A DNA stretch of 64,000 bases from Kribbella monticola (GCF_003261635.1 NZ_QFXK01000010.1:434001-498000), one strand, 5' to 3'; counted from the first letter of the stretch, positions 7,807-16,070 are shown. The notes: generated from the letters alone by a model not told the origin. Numbers and translations: made by a program.

Positions 7807-9038
7807 GCCGGCTCAGCGTCTTCGTCACGGTCGGGATGGGCCCTTGGCCGTTCGACCGGCTGATCGCGGCGTGTTCATCGTTGTGCAGCGATCATGAGGT
7901 CTTCATGCAGACCGGTACCTCGACGGTGGTGCCGCCGTGCTCACACGCGCCTTTCATCGGCTACGAGGAGACGGTGCGACGCCTCGCGGAAGCCGATGTG
8001 GTGATCAGCCATGCGGGCAACACGGTGCGGCTGGTCGAACGGATGGGCAAGGTGCCGATCGCCGTTGCCCGGGAGGCTTCGCGCGGCGAGATGCGTAACG
8101 ATCACCAGGTCGAGTACCTCCGCGCCGAAGAGCCGCGGGGACGCGTCATCGCCTTGTGGGGCGACCTTGCTGAGCTCGGCCGAGTGGTGGCCGAGCATCC
8201 GGAGCAGGAACAGCAGTTGCTGGCAGCAACGAAACCACTTGCCGAGGTCGACGAAACTGCAATGGAAGCCGTTATGTCGTTGGCTGTTCGTCCCGTTGCT
8301 GTTGACAACGTCTTCAGGAACCACCCCACCGCACGCTATTCCTGGGCTTTCGAGCAGCTGCGGTCGCGGACGGGGCGTCACCTCGACCTCGGGATCGGTG
8401 ACGGCACATTCCTCTCCGCGCTTGCGGACCGTACTGCGCTGCAGGTGGTCGGTGCGGACCCGCATCCGGGCTATCTCGCCTCGTGCCCAGCCGACCGGCC
8501 CCTCGTGCGCGTGGGTGAAGAGCTGCCCTTCGCGGACGCGTGCTTCGACTCGGTCACGATGCTGGACGTGCTCGAGCACACCCGGGACGAGCGATCGACC
8601 CTCGCGCAAGTTCACCGCGTACTGCGACCGGGTGGGCTGTTGGTCCTGACGGTGCCGGCGCGGCACGTGTTCTCGTTTCTCGATCCGGACAACGCCAAGC
8701 TGCGGATGCCCCGGCTCCATCGCGCTGTCTATGCCGCGCGGTTCGGGCGGGAGGTCTATCGGCAGCGGTTCGAGGACTCGTCGGACGGGCTGCGTGGTGA
8801 CATGGCTTGGGAGCGCGACGAGCACACGAACTACCGGGCGGAGGAACTGCTCGGACTGCTGAGCCAGGCCGGGTTTCAGCCGCAGTCGCGGGACGGCGCC
8901 AACTTGTTCTGGCGTTTCCTGCAGATTCCGGCGTTGCTGGCGCCGCAGCGGGCACGCGCTCTCTTCGATCTCCCGCTACGGGTGGACGGCGCGCTCTTCC
9001 GATCGGCCAACCTCTTCCTCACCGCTGTTCGCGGCTAG
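7803..9038 (+). CDS. Fusion of Alg13/PssE-like glycosyltransferase and SAM-dependent methyltransferase
   Basis: A 411-residue protein. Residues 1 to about 165 resemble the nucleotide-sugar-binding GT28 C-terminal fold: FVTVGMGPWPFDRLI at the N-terminus and the donor-site VISHAGNTVRLVE at 67-79. Residues about 180-411 are a class I methyltransferase with HLDLGIGDGTFLSAL at 193-207 and LPFADACFDSVTMLDVLEH. The TTG start overlaps the TGA of the Alg14-like gene, so the two subunits are translationally coupled. The fusion predicts that a sugar is methylated at the time it is transferred. The 3' end overlaps the convergent SDR gene by 63 bases. Confidence 0.77.
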   Translation: MSRLSVFVTVGMGPWPFDRLIAACSSLCSDHEVFMQTGTSTVVPPCSHAPFIGYEETVRRLAEADVVISHAGNTVRLVERMGKVPIAVAREASRGEMRNDHQVEYLRAEEPRGRVIALWGDLAELGRVVAEHPEQEQQLLAATKPLAEVDETAMEAVMSLAVRPVAVDNVFRNHPTARYSWAFEQLRSRTGRHLDLGIGDGTFLSALADRTALQVVGADPHPGYLASCPADRPLVRVGEELPFADACFDSVTMLDVLEHTRDERSTLAQVHRVLRPGGLLVLTVPARHVFSFLDPDNAKLRMPRLHRAVYAARFGREVYRQRFEDSSDGLRGDMAWERDEHTNYRAEELLGLLSQAGFQPQSRDGANLFWRFLQIPALLAPQRARALFDLPLRVDGALFRSANLFLTAVRG

Positions 9039-9968
9039 CACTTGCCTGAACCAGCTGATCGTTCGGGTGATGCCTTCGTCGAAGCTGACTCGCGGTTCCC
9101 AGCCGTCGAGGACCTTGGTCGCCAGGCTGATGTCCGGCCGGCGGACCATCGGGTCGTCCTCGGGGCGGGGGATGTGGACGAGCTCGGACGTCGATCCGAC
9201 CAGTTCGCGGATCCGGGTGGCGATCTGCCGGACGGTCAGCTCGTCGGGGTTGCCCAGATTCATCGGGCCGGGGTGATCGGAGGCCGCGAACCTGCTGACT
9301 CCCTCGACCAGGTCGCTGACGTACTGGACGGACCGGGTCTGGCTGCCGTCGCCGGCGATCGTCAGCGGCCGACCCTGGATCGCCTGGGTGGCGAAGGCCG
9401 GGATCGCCCGACCGTCATCGGGTCGCATGCGTTCGCCGTACGTGTTGAAGATGCGCGCGATGCCGGTGTTCACCCCATGCGTACGCCGGTACGCCATGGT
9501 CAGCGCCTCGGCGTACCGCTTGGCCTCGTCGTACACGCCCCGCGGTCCGACCGGGTTCACGTGACCCCAGTAGTCCTCGCGCTGCGGGTGCTCGCGCGGG
9601 TCGCCGTACGTCTCGGAACTGGACGCGAGGATGAACCGCGAACCCTTCTCCCGGGCGAGTCCGAGAGCGTGCAGGGTGCCGATGGCGCCGACGGTCAACG
9701 TCTCGATCGGCAACTGGAGGTAGTCGACCGGACTGGCCGGTGAGGCGAAATGGAGGACCAGGTCGACCGGCCCCGGTACGTGGATGTAGTCGACCAGATC
9801 ACACCGCACGAGCCGGAAGTCCGGCGACTCCAGCAGGTGCTGCACATTGGCCGGACTGCCGGTGACGAAATTGTCCAGAGCGACGACCTGGTAGCCGTCG
9901 CCCAGCAACCGCTCACACAAATGCGACCCAAGAAACCCAGCCCCACCAGTCACCACCGCACGCCGCAT
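8976..9968 (-). CDS. UDP-glucuronate decarboxylase-like (UDP-xylose synthase) SDR
   Basis: A 330-residue extended SDR. It has the N-terminal VTGGAGFLGSHLCERLL, DNFVTG, HFASPASPVDYLQLPIETL, SSSETYGDP, and the highly diagnostic EDYWGHVNPVGPRGVYDEAKR, which closely matches UDP-glucuronic acid decarboxylases that make UDP-xylose. The catalytic YxxxK lies in YDEAK. A good SD (GGAGGGG) precedes the ATG at 9968. With the preceding glycosyltransferase halves and the epimerase/aminotransferase it suggests a locus for making and transferring an unusual sugar. A 4,6-dehydratase or epimerase activity is the main alternative. Confidence 0.82.
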   Translation of the reverse strand: MRRAVVTGGAGFLGSHLCERLLGDGYQVVALDNFVTGSPANVQHLLESPDFRLVRCDLVDYIHVPGPVDLVLHFASPASPVDYLQLPIETLTVGAIGTLHALGLAREKGSRFILASSSETYGDPREHPQREDYWGHVNPVGPRGVYDEAKRYAEALTMAYRRTHGVNTGIARIFNTYGERMRPDDGRAIPAFATQAIQGRPLTIAGDGSQTRSVQYVSDLVEGVSRFAASDHPGPMNLGNPDELTVRQIATRIRELVGSTSELVHIPRPEDDPMVRRPDISLATKVLDGWEPRVSFDEGITRTISWFRQVLAANSGEEEVGRSEERAVHP

Positions 9969-10154
9969 CAGATCCCCTCCATCGGCGAGTCCCCCCCGGA
10001 CCCTGTTGTTCAGCGTAAGCCCAGCACGCTGCAACTTCTGCGGTCTTGACTGCATCATGCCTGAGACCCGCCTTGCAGCCGTTGGTACTGACCCTTCGGG
10101 CGGCGAGGCTTGACTTCGGGTGGAGGTCACTCGGGGGTCGAGCGAGGGGTGTCG

Positions 10155-11579
10155 ATGGACGAGCCGGATGAGGTCGCGGAGTTCGCCAGGCTTTTCAACG
10201 GGTTCCTGGAGCGGATGCAGAATCCTCCGTCCGGAAACGCGCGGGAGAGCCTGAGAGAGCGGTTGCTGGCGCATCTCGGCGTGGAACCCGAGGAGCTGCC
10301 GGTGGTGGCCGCCTCGTTCCCGTCCTTCGATCTGCCGAACGTCCAGCTCGCCGTCGAGGCCTGGTTCGACGACTTCGAGGTGGTCGGCCTGGCCGGATCC
10401 GATCGCGGCCATTACACGTTCTCCGAGCTGCTGGAGGTTTCGGCCCACCGCCAGTACGGCGTCGGCGCGGTCGACTACCAGCGGATCTCGATCGCGGTCG
10501 ACCAGGAGATGGACTGCGTCGCGTTCGGGTTCTACCTGGCGAGTCAGGGCGACGACCGGTACGTCGCGCTGCTGCGAGCCGCCAACCCGCAGTACGGGCG
10601 GCCCATGGTGCAACTCGAAGTCGTTGCCACCAGCAAGGAAGCGGGAGAGCGCTTCCTCGCGGAGCTGCCGGCGCTGATCCTGGAGCACAACGTGTTCCGC
10701 GGGCAGGTGGTGTCTTTTGAGGGGCACCAATTCGAGCGGGGGGTCGGGCCGTTCCGGCTGCACGCGCGGCCGGACATCTCGCGCGACGACGTAGTACTGC
10801 CGGACGGAGTACTGGAACGGGTCGAGCGCGAGGTGATCGGCATTGCGGAGCACCGCGAGGCGCTGCTCGCCGCCGGTCAGCATCTGCGTCGCGGCGTGCT
10901 GCTGTACGGGCCGCCGGGGACGGGGAAGACGCACACCGTGCGGTATCTGTTGTCGCGGCTGCCTGAGTTCACGGTGGTGCTGCTGGCGGGGACGAGTATC
11001 GGGTTCATCTCCGAGGCCTGCGGGCTGGCGCGAATGCTGCAGCCGGCGCTGGTGGTGCTCGAGGACTGCGACCTGGTGGCCGAGGCACGGGACCACGCGT
11101 ACGGGGGAGGCCCGCTGTTGTTCCAGGTGCTGAACGAGATGGACGGGCTTACCGAGGAGGCGGATGTCGCCTTCCTGCTCACCACGAATCGCGCCGATCT
11201 GCTGGAGCCGGCCTTGAGTCAACGGCCCGGCCGGGTCGACCTGGCAGTCGAGATACCGCTCCCTGACGCTCCTGGTCGCGCTCGGCTGTTGTCCCTCTAC
11301 GGGCCGGGCTTGGAGCTGAGCCCCGCGGCTGTGGAGGAAGTGGTCGCGATGACCGAGGGGACGACAGCTTCGTTCGCCAAGGAGCTCGTACGCCGTGCAG
11401 TGCTCCTGGGCGCCGAGAACGACTCGCGACCCGGCGACGCAGAACTACGAGCGGCCGCCGAAGACCTGCTGTCCACCCGAGACGCCCTGACCCGCCGCCT
11501 GCTGGGCGCCACCGAGCCGGTCGCCTACACAGCCCCACCGGAACCGACGCCCGGCTTGGCGCCGCCCATGTCTTACTGA
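10155..11579 (+). CDS. AAA+ ATPase (CDC48/BCS1-like ATPase domain)
   Basis: A 474-residue ATPase. The N-terminal half (1 to about 205) is family-specific and contains no recognisable motif. The AAA module has Walker A GPPGTGKT at 252-259, Walker B VVLEDCD at 300-306, a sensor-1 TTNRADLLEPAL and the arginine-finger region QRPGRVD. The Walker B reads ED rather than the common DE, as in BCS1-type proteins, so this is probably still active. The ATG at 10155 is chosen over an upstream TTG because gcgagggg lies just before it. A role in protein or complex remodelling is likely; the client is unknown. Confidence 0.8.
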   Translation: MDEPDEVAEFARLFNGFLERMQNPPSGNARESLRERLLAHLGVEPEELPVVAASFPSFDLPNVQLAVEAWFDDFEVVGLAGSDRGHYTFSELLEVSAHRQYGVGAVDYQRISIAVDQEMDCVAFGFYLASQGDDRYVALLRAANPQYGRPMVQLEVVATSKEAGERFLAELPALILEHNVFRGQVVSFEGHQFERGVGPFRLHARPDISRDDVVLPDGVLERVEREVIGIAEHREALLAAGQHLRRGVLLYGPPGTGKTHTVRYLLSRLPEFTVVLLAGTSIGFISEACGLARMLQPALVVLEDCDLVAEARDHAYGGGPLLFQVLNEMDGLTEEADVAFLLTTNRADLLEPALSQRPGRVDLAVEIPLPDAPGRARLLSLYGPGLELSPAAVEEVVAMTEGTTASFAKELVRRAVLLGAENDSRPGDAELRAAAEDLLSTRDALTRRLLGATEPVAYTAPPEPTPGLAPPMSY

Positions 11580-11658
11580 CGACCCCTCCAAGTGGCACTC
11601 CGCGCGTCTCTTAAGCGGATCACGGAGCTTGGCGCCGGGAATTGTCGGAGGTCGGCAC

Positions 11659-11664
11659 TAGGTT
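11659..11664 (+). promoter_or_regulatory. Probable -10 box of the DinB-like gene (leaderless)
   Basis: TAGGTT followed by seven bases and the ATG at 11672. It supports this ATG over the upstream in-frame TTG. No good -35. Confidence 0.45.
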
Positions 11665-11671
11665 GCGGCCC

Positions 11672-12175
11672 ATGGATCTCAACGGACGGCCCGACCCGCC
11701 CACGGAAGCGGGGGAGAAGGAGACGCTGGTCGCGTTTCTCGACTTCCAGCGCGCCACACTCCGCTGGAAATGCGAAGGTCTGACGCCTGAGCAACTCGGT
11801 ACCGCCGTCCTCGCTCCCTCGCCGCTGACCTTGCACGGCTTGATCCGGCACCTCACCGAGGTCGAGGTCGGCTGGTTCGTCGGCACCTTCACCGACGAGC
11901 CGGTCATCTACGCCTACACCTCACCCGACAACCCCGACGCCGACTGGAACGACCTCCACCCAGCCGCGTACGCCGACGACCTCCGCCGCTACGACGAAGC
12001 GGTCGACCGGGCGCGCGCCGCCATCACCGACCTCGACCCCGACTTCGTCGGCGAAGACGAAGGCCAGCGCTTCACCCTCCGCTGGGTCCTCACCCACATG
12101 ATCGAGGAATACGCCCGCCACAACGGCCACGCCGACCTCCTCCGAGAACACCTCGATGGCGCCACCGGAGAGTGA
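11672..12175 (+). CDS. DinB-family protein (DUF664-like, mycothiol-dependent-enzyme fold)
   Basis: A 167-residue four-helix-bundle protein of the DinB/DUF664 group. Characteristic phrases are ETLVAFLDFQRATLRWKCEGLTPEQL, the conserved TLHGLIRHLTEVEVGWF with a candidate metal His, and the C-terminal TLRWVLTHMIEEYARHNGHADLLRE with two more His. These three His positions form the metal site in the family. Some relatives are mycothiol-dependent isomerases or transferases, but the reaction here is unknown. Confidence 0.8.
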   Translation: MDLNGRPDPPTEAGEKETLVAFLDFQRATLRWKCEGLTPEQLGTAVLAPSPLTLHGLIRHLTEVEVGWFVGTFTDEPVIYAYTSPDNPDADWNDLHPAAYADDLRRYDEAVDRARAAITDLDPDFVGEDEGQRFTLRWVLTHMIEEYARHNGHADLLREHLDGATGE

Positions 12176-12182
12176 CCTCCAC

Positions 12183-12567
12183 CCCGCCGCCCCTCCTGCG
12201 TCGGGGGCTCCTACCCACCCTTTGACGTCGCTCCTCCGTCGCCGCTTGAGCTGCGCTCTTGCCAAGGCGCGACACCTTCGGGCGGGTGTCGTGGTGGCAC
12301 GGGTTCCTCGACGGACTCCTGCCGAGGTGGTTGTTTGCGCTACGCCATCACGACGGAACCTGAGAGCACTTCGTGGTGCCCGAGGGTGTGGTCCTGACCG
12401 GGAGTCTCATGGCGAGGTAGGCGAGACGCGCGAGCTATCCGCCGACCCGGCTGATCAGCTCAGCATGTACGCGAATCGGATGTGCTCGGCGACTGCTTAG
12501 CTGAGCGGCGACGGAGGAGCCGCGTTCTGGGGTGGGTGGGAGCGCCCGACGCCGGAGGGGCGACGGG
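12183..12567. repeat. Long imperfect inverted repeat in the 12176-12617 intergenic region
   Basis: Arms 12183-12252 and 12499-12567 are about 70 bases each and near-complementary, differing by about a dozen substitutions and small indels; similarity fades out over a further dozen bases on the outer side. The 246-base centre holds a smaller 7-bp hairpin (12270-12276/12285-12291) and no convincing gene. The whole 442-base gap between the DinB and SMP-30-like genes contains only this structure and the downstream promoter. It may be a miniature mobile or BIME-like element, although no flanking target duplication was recognised. Confidence 0.7.
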
Positions 12568-12583
12568 TGGGCGGTCGTTCCGG

Positions 12584-12611
12584 TTGCGGATTGGTGGGGG
12601 GTGGTTACTGT
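12584..12611 (+). promoter_or_regulatory. Promoter of the SMP-30/strictosidine synthase-like gene
   Basis: TTGCGG at 12584-12589 and TACTGT at 12606-12611 are separated by 16 bases. The -10 box ends six bases before the ATG at 12618, predicting a leaderless mRNA and supporting that start. Confidence 0.5.
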
Positions 12612-12617
12612 CTGGGC

Positions 12618-13604
12618 ATGAGCTTGAAGTCGAGGATTGCGCCTGTTCGTTGGGATCCGCCGGCTGTGGATGCGGCGCGGCGGCCGCGGGGGCTGGACGT
12701 GGAGGTTGTCGCGTTGCCGGGGGAGGGACCTGAGGATGTGTTGATCGACGAGGACGGGAGTGTGATCACCGGGCTGCTGGACGGGCGGATTCTCAGGGTC
12801 AGTGCGGACGGGCGGACGATCACGACGCTTGCCGATACGGGTGGGCGGCCGCTGGGGATCGAGTGGTTGCCGGACGGCAAGATGTTGATCTGTGACGCCA
12901 ATCGTGGGCTGCTCACGCTCGACAAGGACAACCGGATCGCGACGTTGCTCGGCGAGGTCGATGGTCGGCCGATGAAGTTCTGCAACAACGCCGACGTACT
13001 GCCCGATGGCACGATCTTCTTCACCGACTCGTCCACGCGCTTCGGTGTCGCCGAGTGGATGGCCGATCTGCTCGAGCACTCCAGCACCGGCAGTGTCTAT
13101 CGACTCAGGCCCGACGGCGAGCTGACCAGACTCGTCACCGGTCGCCCGTTTCCGAACGGCGTCGCGTTGAGCGGCGACGGCAAGACACTGTTCTTCGCCG
13201 AGACAGCGAGCTACGGGCTCTACAAGCTCGACCTGACCAAGCCTGACGCCGAGCCGACTCTCGTCGCGCGGATCCCTGGCCTGCCCGACAACATCGCCCG
13301 CGGTTCCGACGGTCTGATCTGGGTCGCCATCGGCTCCCCTCGCAACGCGCTCCTAGACTTCCTGCTGCCCAAACCGCCCGTACTACGTAAGCTCGTGTGG
13401 GCCCTCCCCGAGGCGGTCAAGCCGAAGGCCGCCGACATCATCGAGATCCAGGCGTACGACGACGACGGCAGGCTGGTCCACGATCTGCGCGGCAAGCACC
13501 CCGAGTTCCACATGCCGACCGGCGTCCGTGAGCGCGACGGCAAGGTCTGGATCAGCAGCATCGGCACCACAACCCTCGCCACCTTCCCAACCCCACCACG
13601 CTGA
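12618..13604 (+). CDS. SMP-30/gluconolactonase/strictosidine synthase-like beta-propeller protein
   Basis: A 328-residue six-bladed beta-propeller. Blade repeats are easy to see: PEDVLIDEDGSVITGLLDG, PLGIEWLPDGKMLICDANRGLL, NNADVLPDGTIFFTDSS, PNGVALSGDGKTLFFAET and LPDNIARGSDGLIWVAI. This pattern matches SMP-30/gluconolactonase-like and strictosidine synthase-like enzymes, which are often lactonases or esterases. No signal peptide is visible, so it is probably cytoplasmic. Specific reaction unknown. Confidence 0.8.
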   Translation: MSLKSRIAPVRWDPPAVDAARRPRGLDVEVVALPGEGPEDVLIDEDGSVITGLLDGRILRVSADGRTITTLADTGGRPLGIEWLPDGKMLICDANRGLLTLDKDNRIATLLGEVDGRPMKFCNNADVLPDGTIFFTDSSTRFGVAEWMADLLEHSSTGSVYRLRPDGELTRLVTGRPFPNGVALSGDGKTLFFAETASYGLYKLDLTKPDAEPTLVARIPGLPDNIARGSDGLIWVAIGSPRNALLDFLLPKPPVLRKLVWALPEAVKPKAADIIEIQAYDDDGRLVHDLRGKHPEFHMPTGVRERDGKVWISSIGTTTLATFPTPPR

Positions 13605-13627
13605 ACAACCGCCACCCGCACACGACA

Positions 13628-13672
13628 GCGCCCGGCGGACGCTACAACCCGCAGCGAGCGCCGGGAGGGCGC
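13628..13672. terminator. Possible hairpin between convergent genes
   Basis: GCGCCCGGCG at 13628-13637 pairs with CGCC...GGGCGC at 13659-13672, with a small bulge. It lies between the stops of the propeller gene (13604) and the dioxygenase gene (13763), so it could terminate both. Confidence 0.35.
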
Positions 13673-13762
13673 GGACTTGCCGGATGAACTCTTGGCGCTG
13701 CAGCGTGAGGCTGTGCCGCTCGATGCGCAGTACAAGATCACGAACGGCGGCCGGACGATGGC

Positions 13763-14554
13763 TCAGCCCAGCTGCCAGGACCGTTTGGAGAGGCCGTACC
13801 AGAAGCCGTCTACCACGGTCTCTGCCGTGCCGAGTGAATCCTCAGCGGCGCCCAGCGATACGAACAGCGGTGCGAAGTGTTCCGTTCGAGGATGTGCGAT
13901 CTCGGCCGCCGGCCCCTTGTGCAGGAAGTCGATCAGCGCGTCGACGTCCTGCGCGGCCAGCGCTCGCCGGGTCCAGTCGTCGAACTCGACCGACCACGTC
14001 GGCGCAGGACCGTCGGGCCGGCCGCTCAGGTTGATCGCCCGCAGGTTGTGTGTCGTGAACCCGCTGCCGATGATCAGCACGCCCTGGTCTCGCAGCGGCG
14101 CCAGTTTCCGCCCGATCGCGAACAGTTCGGCCGGATCGAGGGTCGGCATCGACACCTGAAGCACAGGAATGTCGGCGTCGGGGTACATCTCCTTCAGCGG
14201 TACATAGGCGCCGTGGTCGAGCCCGCGCGACGGATCGTCGTACACAGGCCTGCCGGGCGCCTGCAGGAGCTTGCGCACCTGGTCGGCCAGCTCCGGAGCA
14301 CCAGGCGCGGCGTACTGCACTTCGTAGTACCGCTCCGGGAAGCCGTAGAAGTCGTAGAGCAGCGGCACGGTCTCGGTCGCCGCGAGGGTGAGCGGGGCCG
14401 CCTCCCAGTGCGCCGACACGATGAGGATCGCCGTGGGCTTGGTGATCGCTGCCGAGACCGTGGCGAGTTCCGCGGTCCAGACGCGGTCGTCCGCCAGCGG
14501 TGGCGCGCCGTGACTCAGGTAAAGCACCGGCGTCCGGCTGATCTCGACAGTCAT
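13763..14554 (-). CDS. DODA/LigB-type extradiol ring-cleavage dioxygenase
   Basis: A 263-residue non-haem metal dioxygenase of the DODA (YgiD-like) family, which opens catechol-type rings. Expected metal and active-site histidines appear in LSHGAP (near residue 15), VSAHWE (near 48), GLDHGAYVPL and TEHFAP. Length is typical. The ATG at 14554 is preceded by an acceptable SD (gaggcagga), which favours it over an upstream in-frame ATG. It is divergent from an LLM oxidoreductase, and an AT-rich palindrome lies between them. Natural substrate unknown. Confidence 0.88.
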   Translation of the reverse strand: MTVEISRTPVLYLSHGAPPLADDRVWTAELATVSAAITKPTAILIVSAHWEAAPLTLAATETVPLLYDFYGFPERYYEVQYAAPGAPELADQVRKLLQAPGRPVYDDPSRGLDHGAYVPLKEMYPDADIPVLQVSMPTLDPAELFAIGRKLAPLRDQGVLIIGSGFTTHNLRAINLSGRPDGPAPTWSVEFDDWTRRALAAQDVDALIDFLHKGPAAEIAHPRTEHFAPLFVSLGAAEDSLGTAETVVDGFWYGLSKRSWQLG

Positions 14555-14590
14555 GGCGGTCCTGCCTCTCGAAGAAGTCTTACTCCTTCC

Positions 14591-14609
14591 AATATAGTTG
14601 AACACTCAA
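14591..14609 (-). promoter_or_regulatory. AT-rich promoter and TTGA-N4-TCAA operator of the dioxygenase gene
   Basis: The minus strand has a TATATT -10 box (14591-14596) next to the palindrome TTGAACACTCAA (14598-14609), which is flanked by ATAG and CTAT and so extends imperfectly. This is one of the few AT-rich patches in the window and looks like a MarR- or HxlR-type operator between -35 and -10. The regulator is not adjacent. Confidence 0.5.
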
Positions 14610-14645
14610 TCTATTCCCAGAGCTCAGCGCCCGGCCGCCACCGGT

Positions 14646-14651
14646 TAGGGT
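14646..14651 (+). promoter_or_regulatory. Probable -10 box of the second LLM gene (leaderless)
   Basis: TAGGGT ends seven bases before the ATG at 14659. This favours that ATG over the GTG at 14650, which overlaps the box. Confidence 0.45.
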
Positions 14652-14658
14652 GCGACAC

Positions 14659-15510
14659 ATGCGATTCGGAATCACGATCCTGCCGGAGTACCGCTGGTCG
14701 ACGGCGGCACCGAAGTGGCGGCGGGCCGAGGAACTGGGCTTCGATCACGCGTGGACCTACGACCATCTCACCTGGGGCGGCCTGCAGGACTCACCGTGGT
14801 ACGGGACGATGCCGACGCTCACGGCGGGCGCGATGGTCACGTCGACGATCAAGCTCGGCACCTTCGTCACCTCGCCGAACTTCCGGCACCCGCTGACGCT
14901 CACGCGCGACATCCTCGCGCTGGACGACATCTCGGACGGCCGCTTCCTCTGCGGGATCGGTGCCGGCGGCGGCATCGACACGACCATCCTCGGTGGCGAC
15001 GACCTGAGCCCGCGGCAGAAGGTCGACCGGCTGACCGAGTTCGTCGAACTGCTGGACAAGCTGCTCACCACCGACGGCGTCGACTACAAGGGCGAGTACT
15101 TCGAGACGCGCAACGGCCGCACGTTGCCGGGCTGCATCCAGCAACCACGGGTCCCGTTCGTGATGGCCGCTAACGGACCACGTTCGCTCCGCCTGGCCGC
15201 GAAGTACGGCGCCGGCTGGGTCACCACCGGCAAGAAGGGTGTCGACGACTGGTACGCCGGTGTCGCCGAGCTCAGCCGGCGGCTCGACGACGTACTGGCC
15301 GGGAAGTCGCTCGATCGCTACCTCTCGCTGGACGACGGCGGGTACGCGCTCAGCAGCGCTGCCGCGTTCGAGGATGCGGTGGGCCGGGCAGCGGAGCTCG
15401 GCTTCACCGACGTCATCACGCACTGGCCGCGGGCCGAAGGGGTGTACGGCGGTTCGGAGGCCGTCCTGGAAGAGGTGGCCGCGGACGTCATTCCCCGCTT
15501 GCGCGGGTAG
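14659..15510 (+). CDS. LLM-class (luciferase-like) F420-dependent oxidoreductase
   Basis: A 283-residue luciferase-like monooxygenase-family protein: MRFGITILPEYRW at the N-terminus, FDHAWTYDHLTWG, LGTFVTSPNFRHPLTLTRDILALDD split across the third barrel strand, SDGRFLCGIGAGG, and the C-terminal VITHWPR. The TYDHL motif is typical of F420-binding members. It lies back to back with the ring-cleaving dioxygenase, and the short shared upstream region suggests co-regulation, but no pathway can be named. Its 3' end overlaps the convergent DUF6328 gene by 23 bases. Confidence 0.85.
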   Translation: MRFGITILPEYRWSTAAPKWRRAEELGFDHAWTYDHLTWGGLQDSPWYGTMPTLTAGAMVTSTIKLGTFVTSPNFRHPLTLTRDILALDDISDGRFLCGIGAGGGIDTTILGGDDLSPRQKVDRLTEFVELLDKLLTTDGVDYKGEYFETRNGRTLPGCIQQPRVPFVMAANGPRSLRLAAKYGAGWVTTGKKGVDDWYAGVAELSRRLDDVLAGKSLDRYLSLDDGGYALSSAAAFEDAVGRAAELGFTDVITHWPRAEGVYGGSEAVLEEVAADVIPRLRG

Positions 15511-15985
15511 AGCGGCGGACCCAGAGCGGTACGACGTACCAGAACAGGACGAACCAGGCGAGCACGATCCCGACGACGATGAAGGCCGCCGTCCTGGACA
15601 GCACGACGTCGATCGCCAGCAGGACGCCGCTGGCGATCGCGAGGATGAGGAAGAACAGACCGCCGGCGGCCATCCGGCCCGCGATCGGGATCATCCTGTC
15701 GCGCATCTTCTTCTGGAACAGGATCCGGTGGAACGACACCGGCGCCAGGAACAGGCCCACCGCGAGCGCGCTGGTGATCAGGGTGCCGGCGAAGACGTCG
15801 TGGGTGAACGCGTCCGCTTCCTGGAACCGGTTGCTGAACGGAATGCTGAGCAAGAAGGCGAACAGGATCTGGGTGCCGGTCTGGGCCAGCCGCAGTTCCT
15901 GCAGCAGTTCGTTCCACTGGCGGTCGAGCCGCTCGCCGGCGTCTTCGTCCTCGCGCAGGTAGCGGGCGTGGGGGTCGTCAGTCAT
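15488..15985 (-). CDS. DUF6328-like integral membrane protein
   Basis: A 165-residue protein with a charged N-terminus (about 1-38) and four hydrophobic segments: GTQILFAFLLSIPF, LITSALAVGLFLAPVSF, GGLFFLILAIASGVLLAI and FIVVGIVLAWFVLFWYVVP. The phrase ELRLAQTGTQILFAFLLSIPF is typical of a conserved actinobacterial family of unknown function. It is convergent with and slightly overlaps the LLM gene. Confidence 0.75.
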   Translation of the reverse strand: MTDDPHARYLREDEDAGERLDRQWNELLQELRLAQTGTQILFAFLLSIPFSNRFQEADAFTHDVFAGTLITSALAVGLFLAPVSFHRILFQKKMRDRMIPIAGRMAAGGLFFLILAIASGVLLAIDVVLSRTAAFIVVGIVLAWFVLFWYVVPLWVRRSTRASGE

Positions 15986-16070
15986 CGGTCTCCTCGCTGT
16001 CGCGGGGCCGGTACCCAGGATCGGCCACCGGCTATGCGTTCACGGGACAAGCATGCGCAGGGCAACAGAA

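Noticed and set aside
12156..12500. Open frame between the DinB and SMP-30-like genes
   Set aside because: It crosses one arm of the inverted repeat, has no family match by eye and poor coding character.
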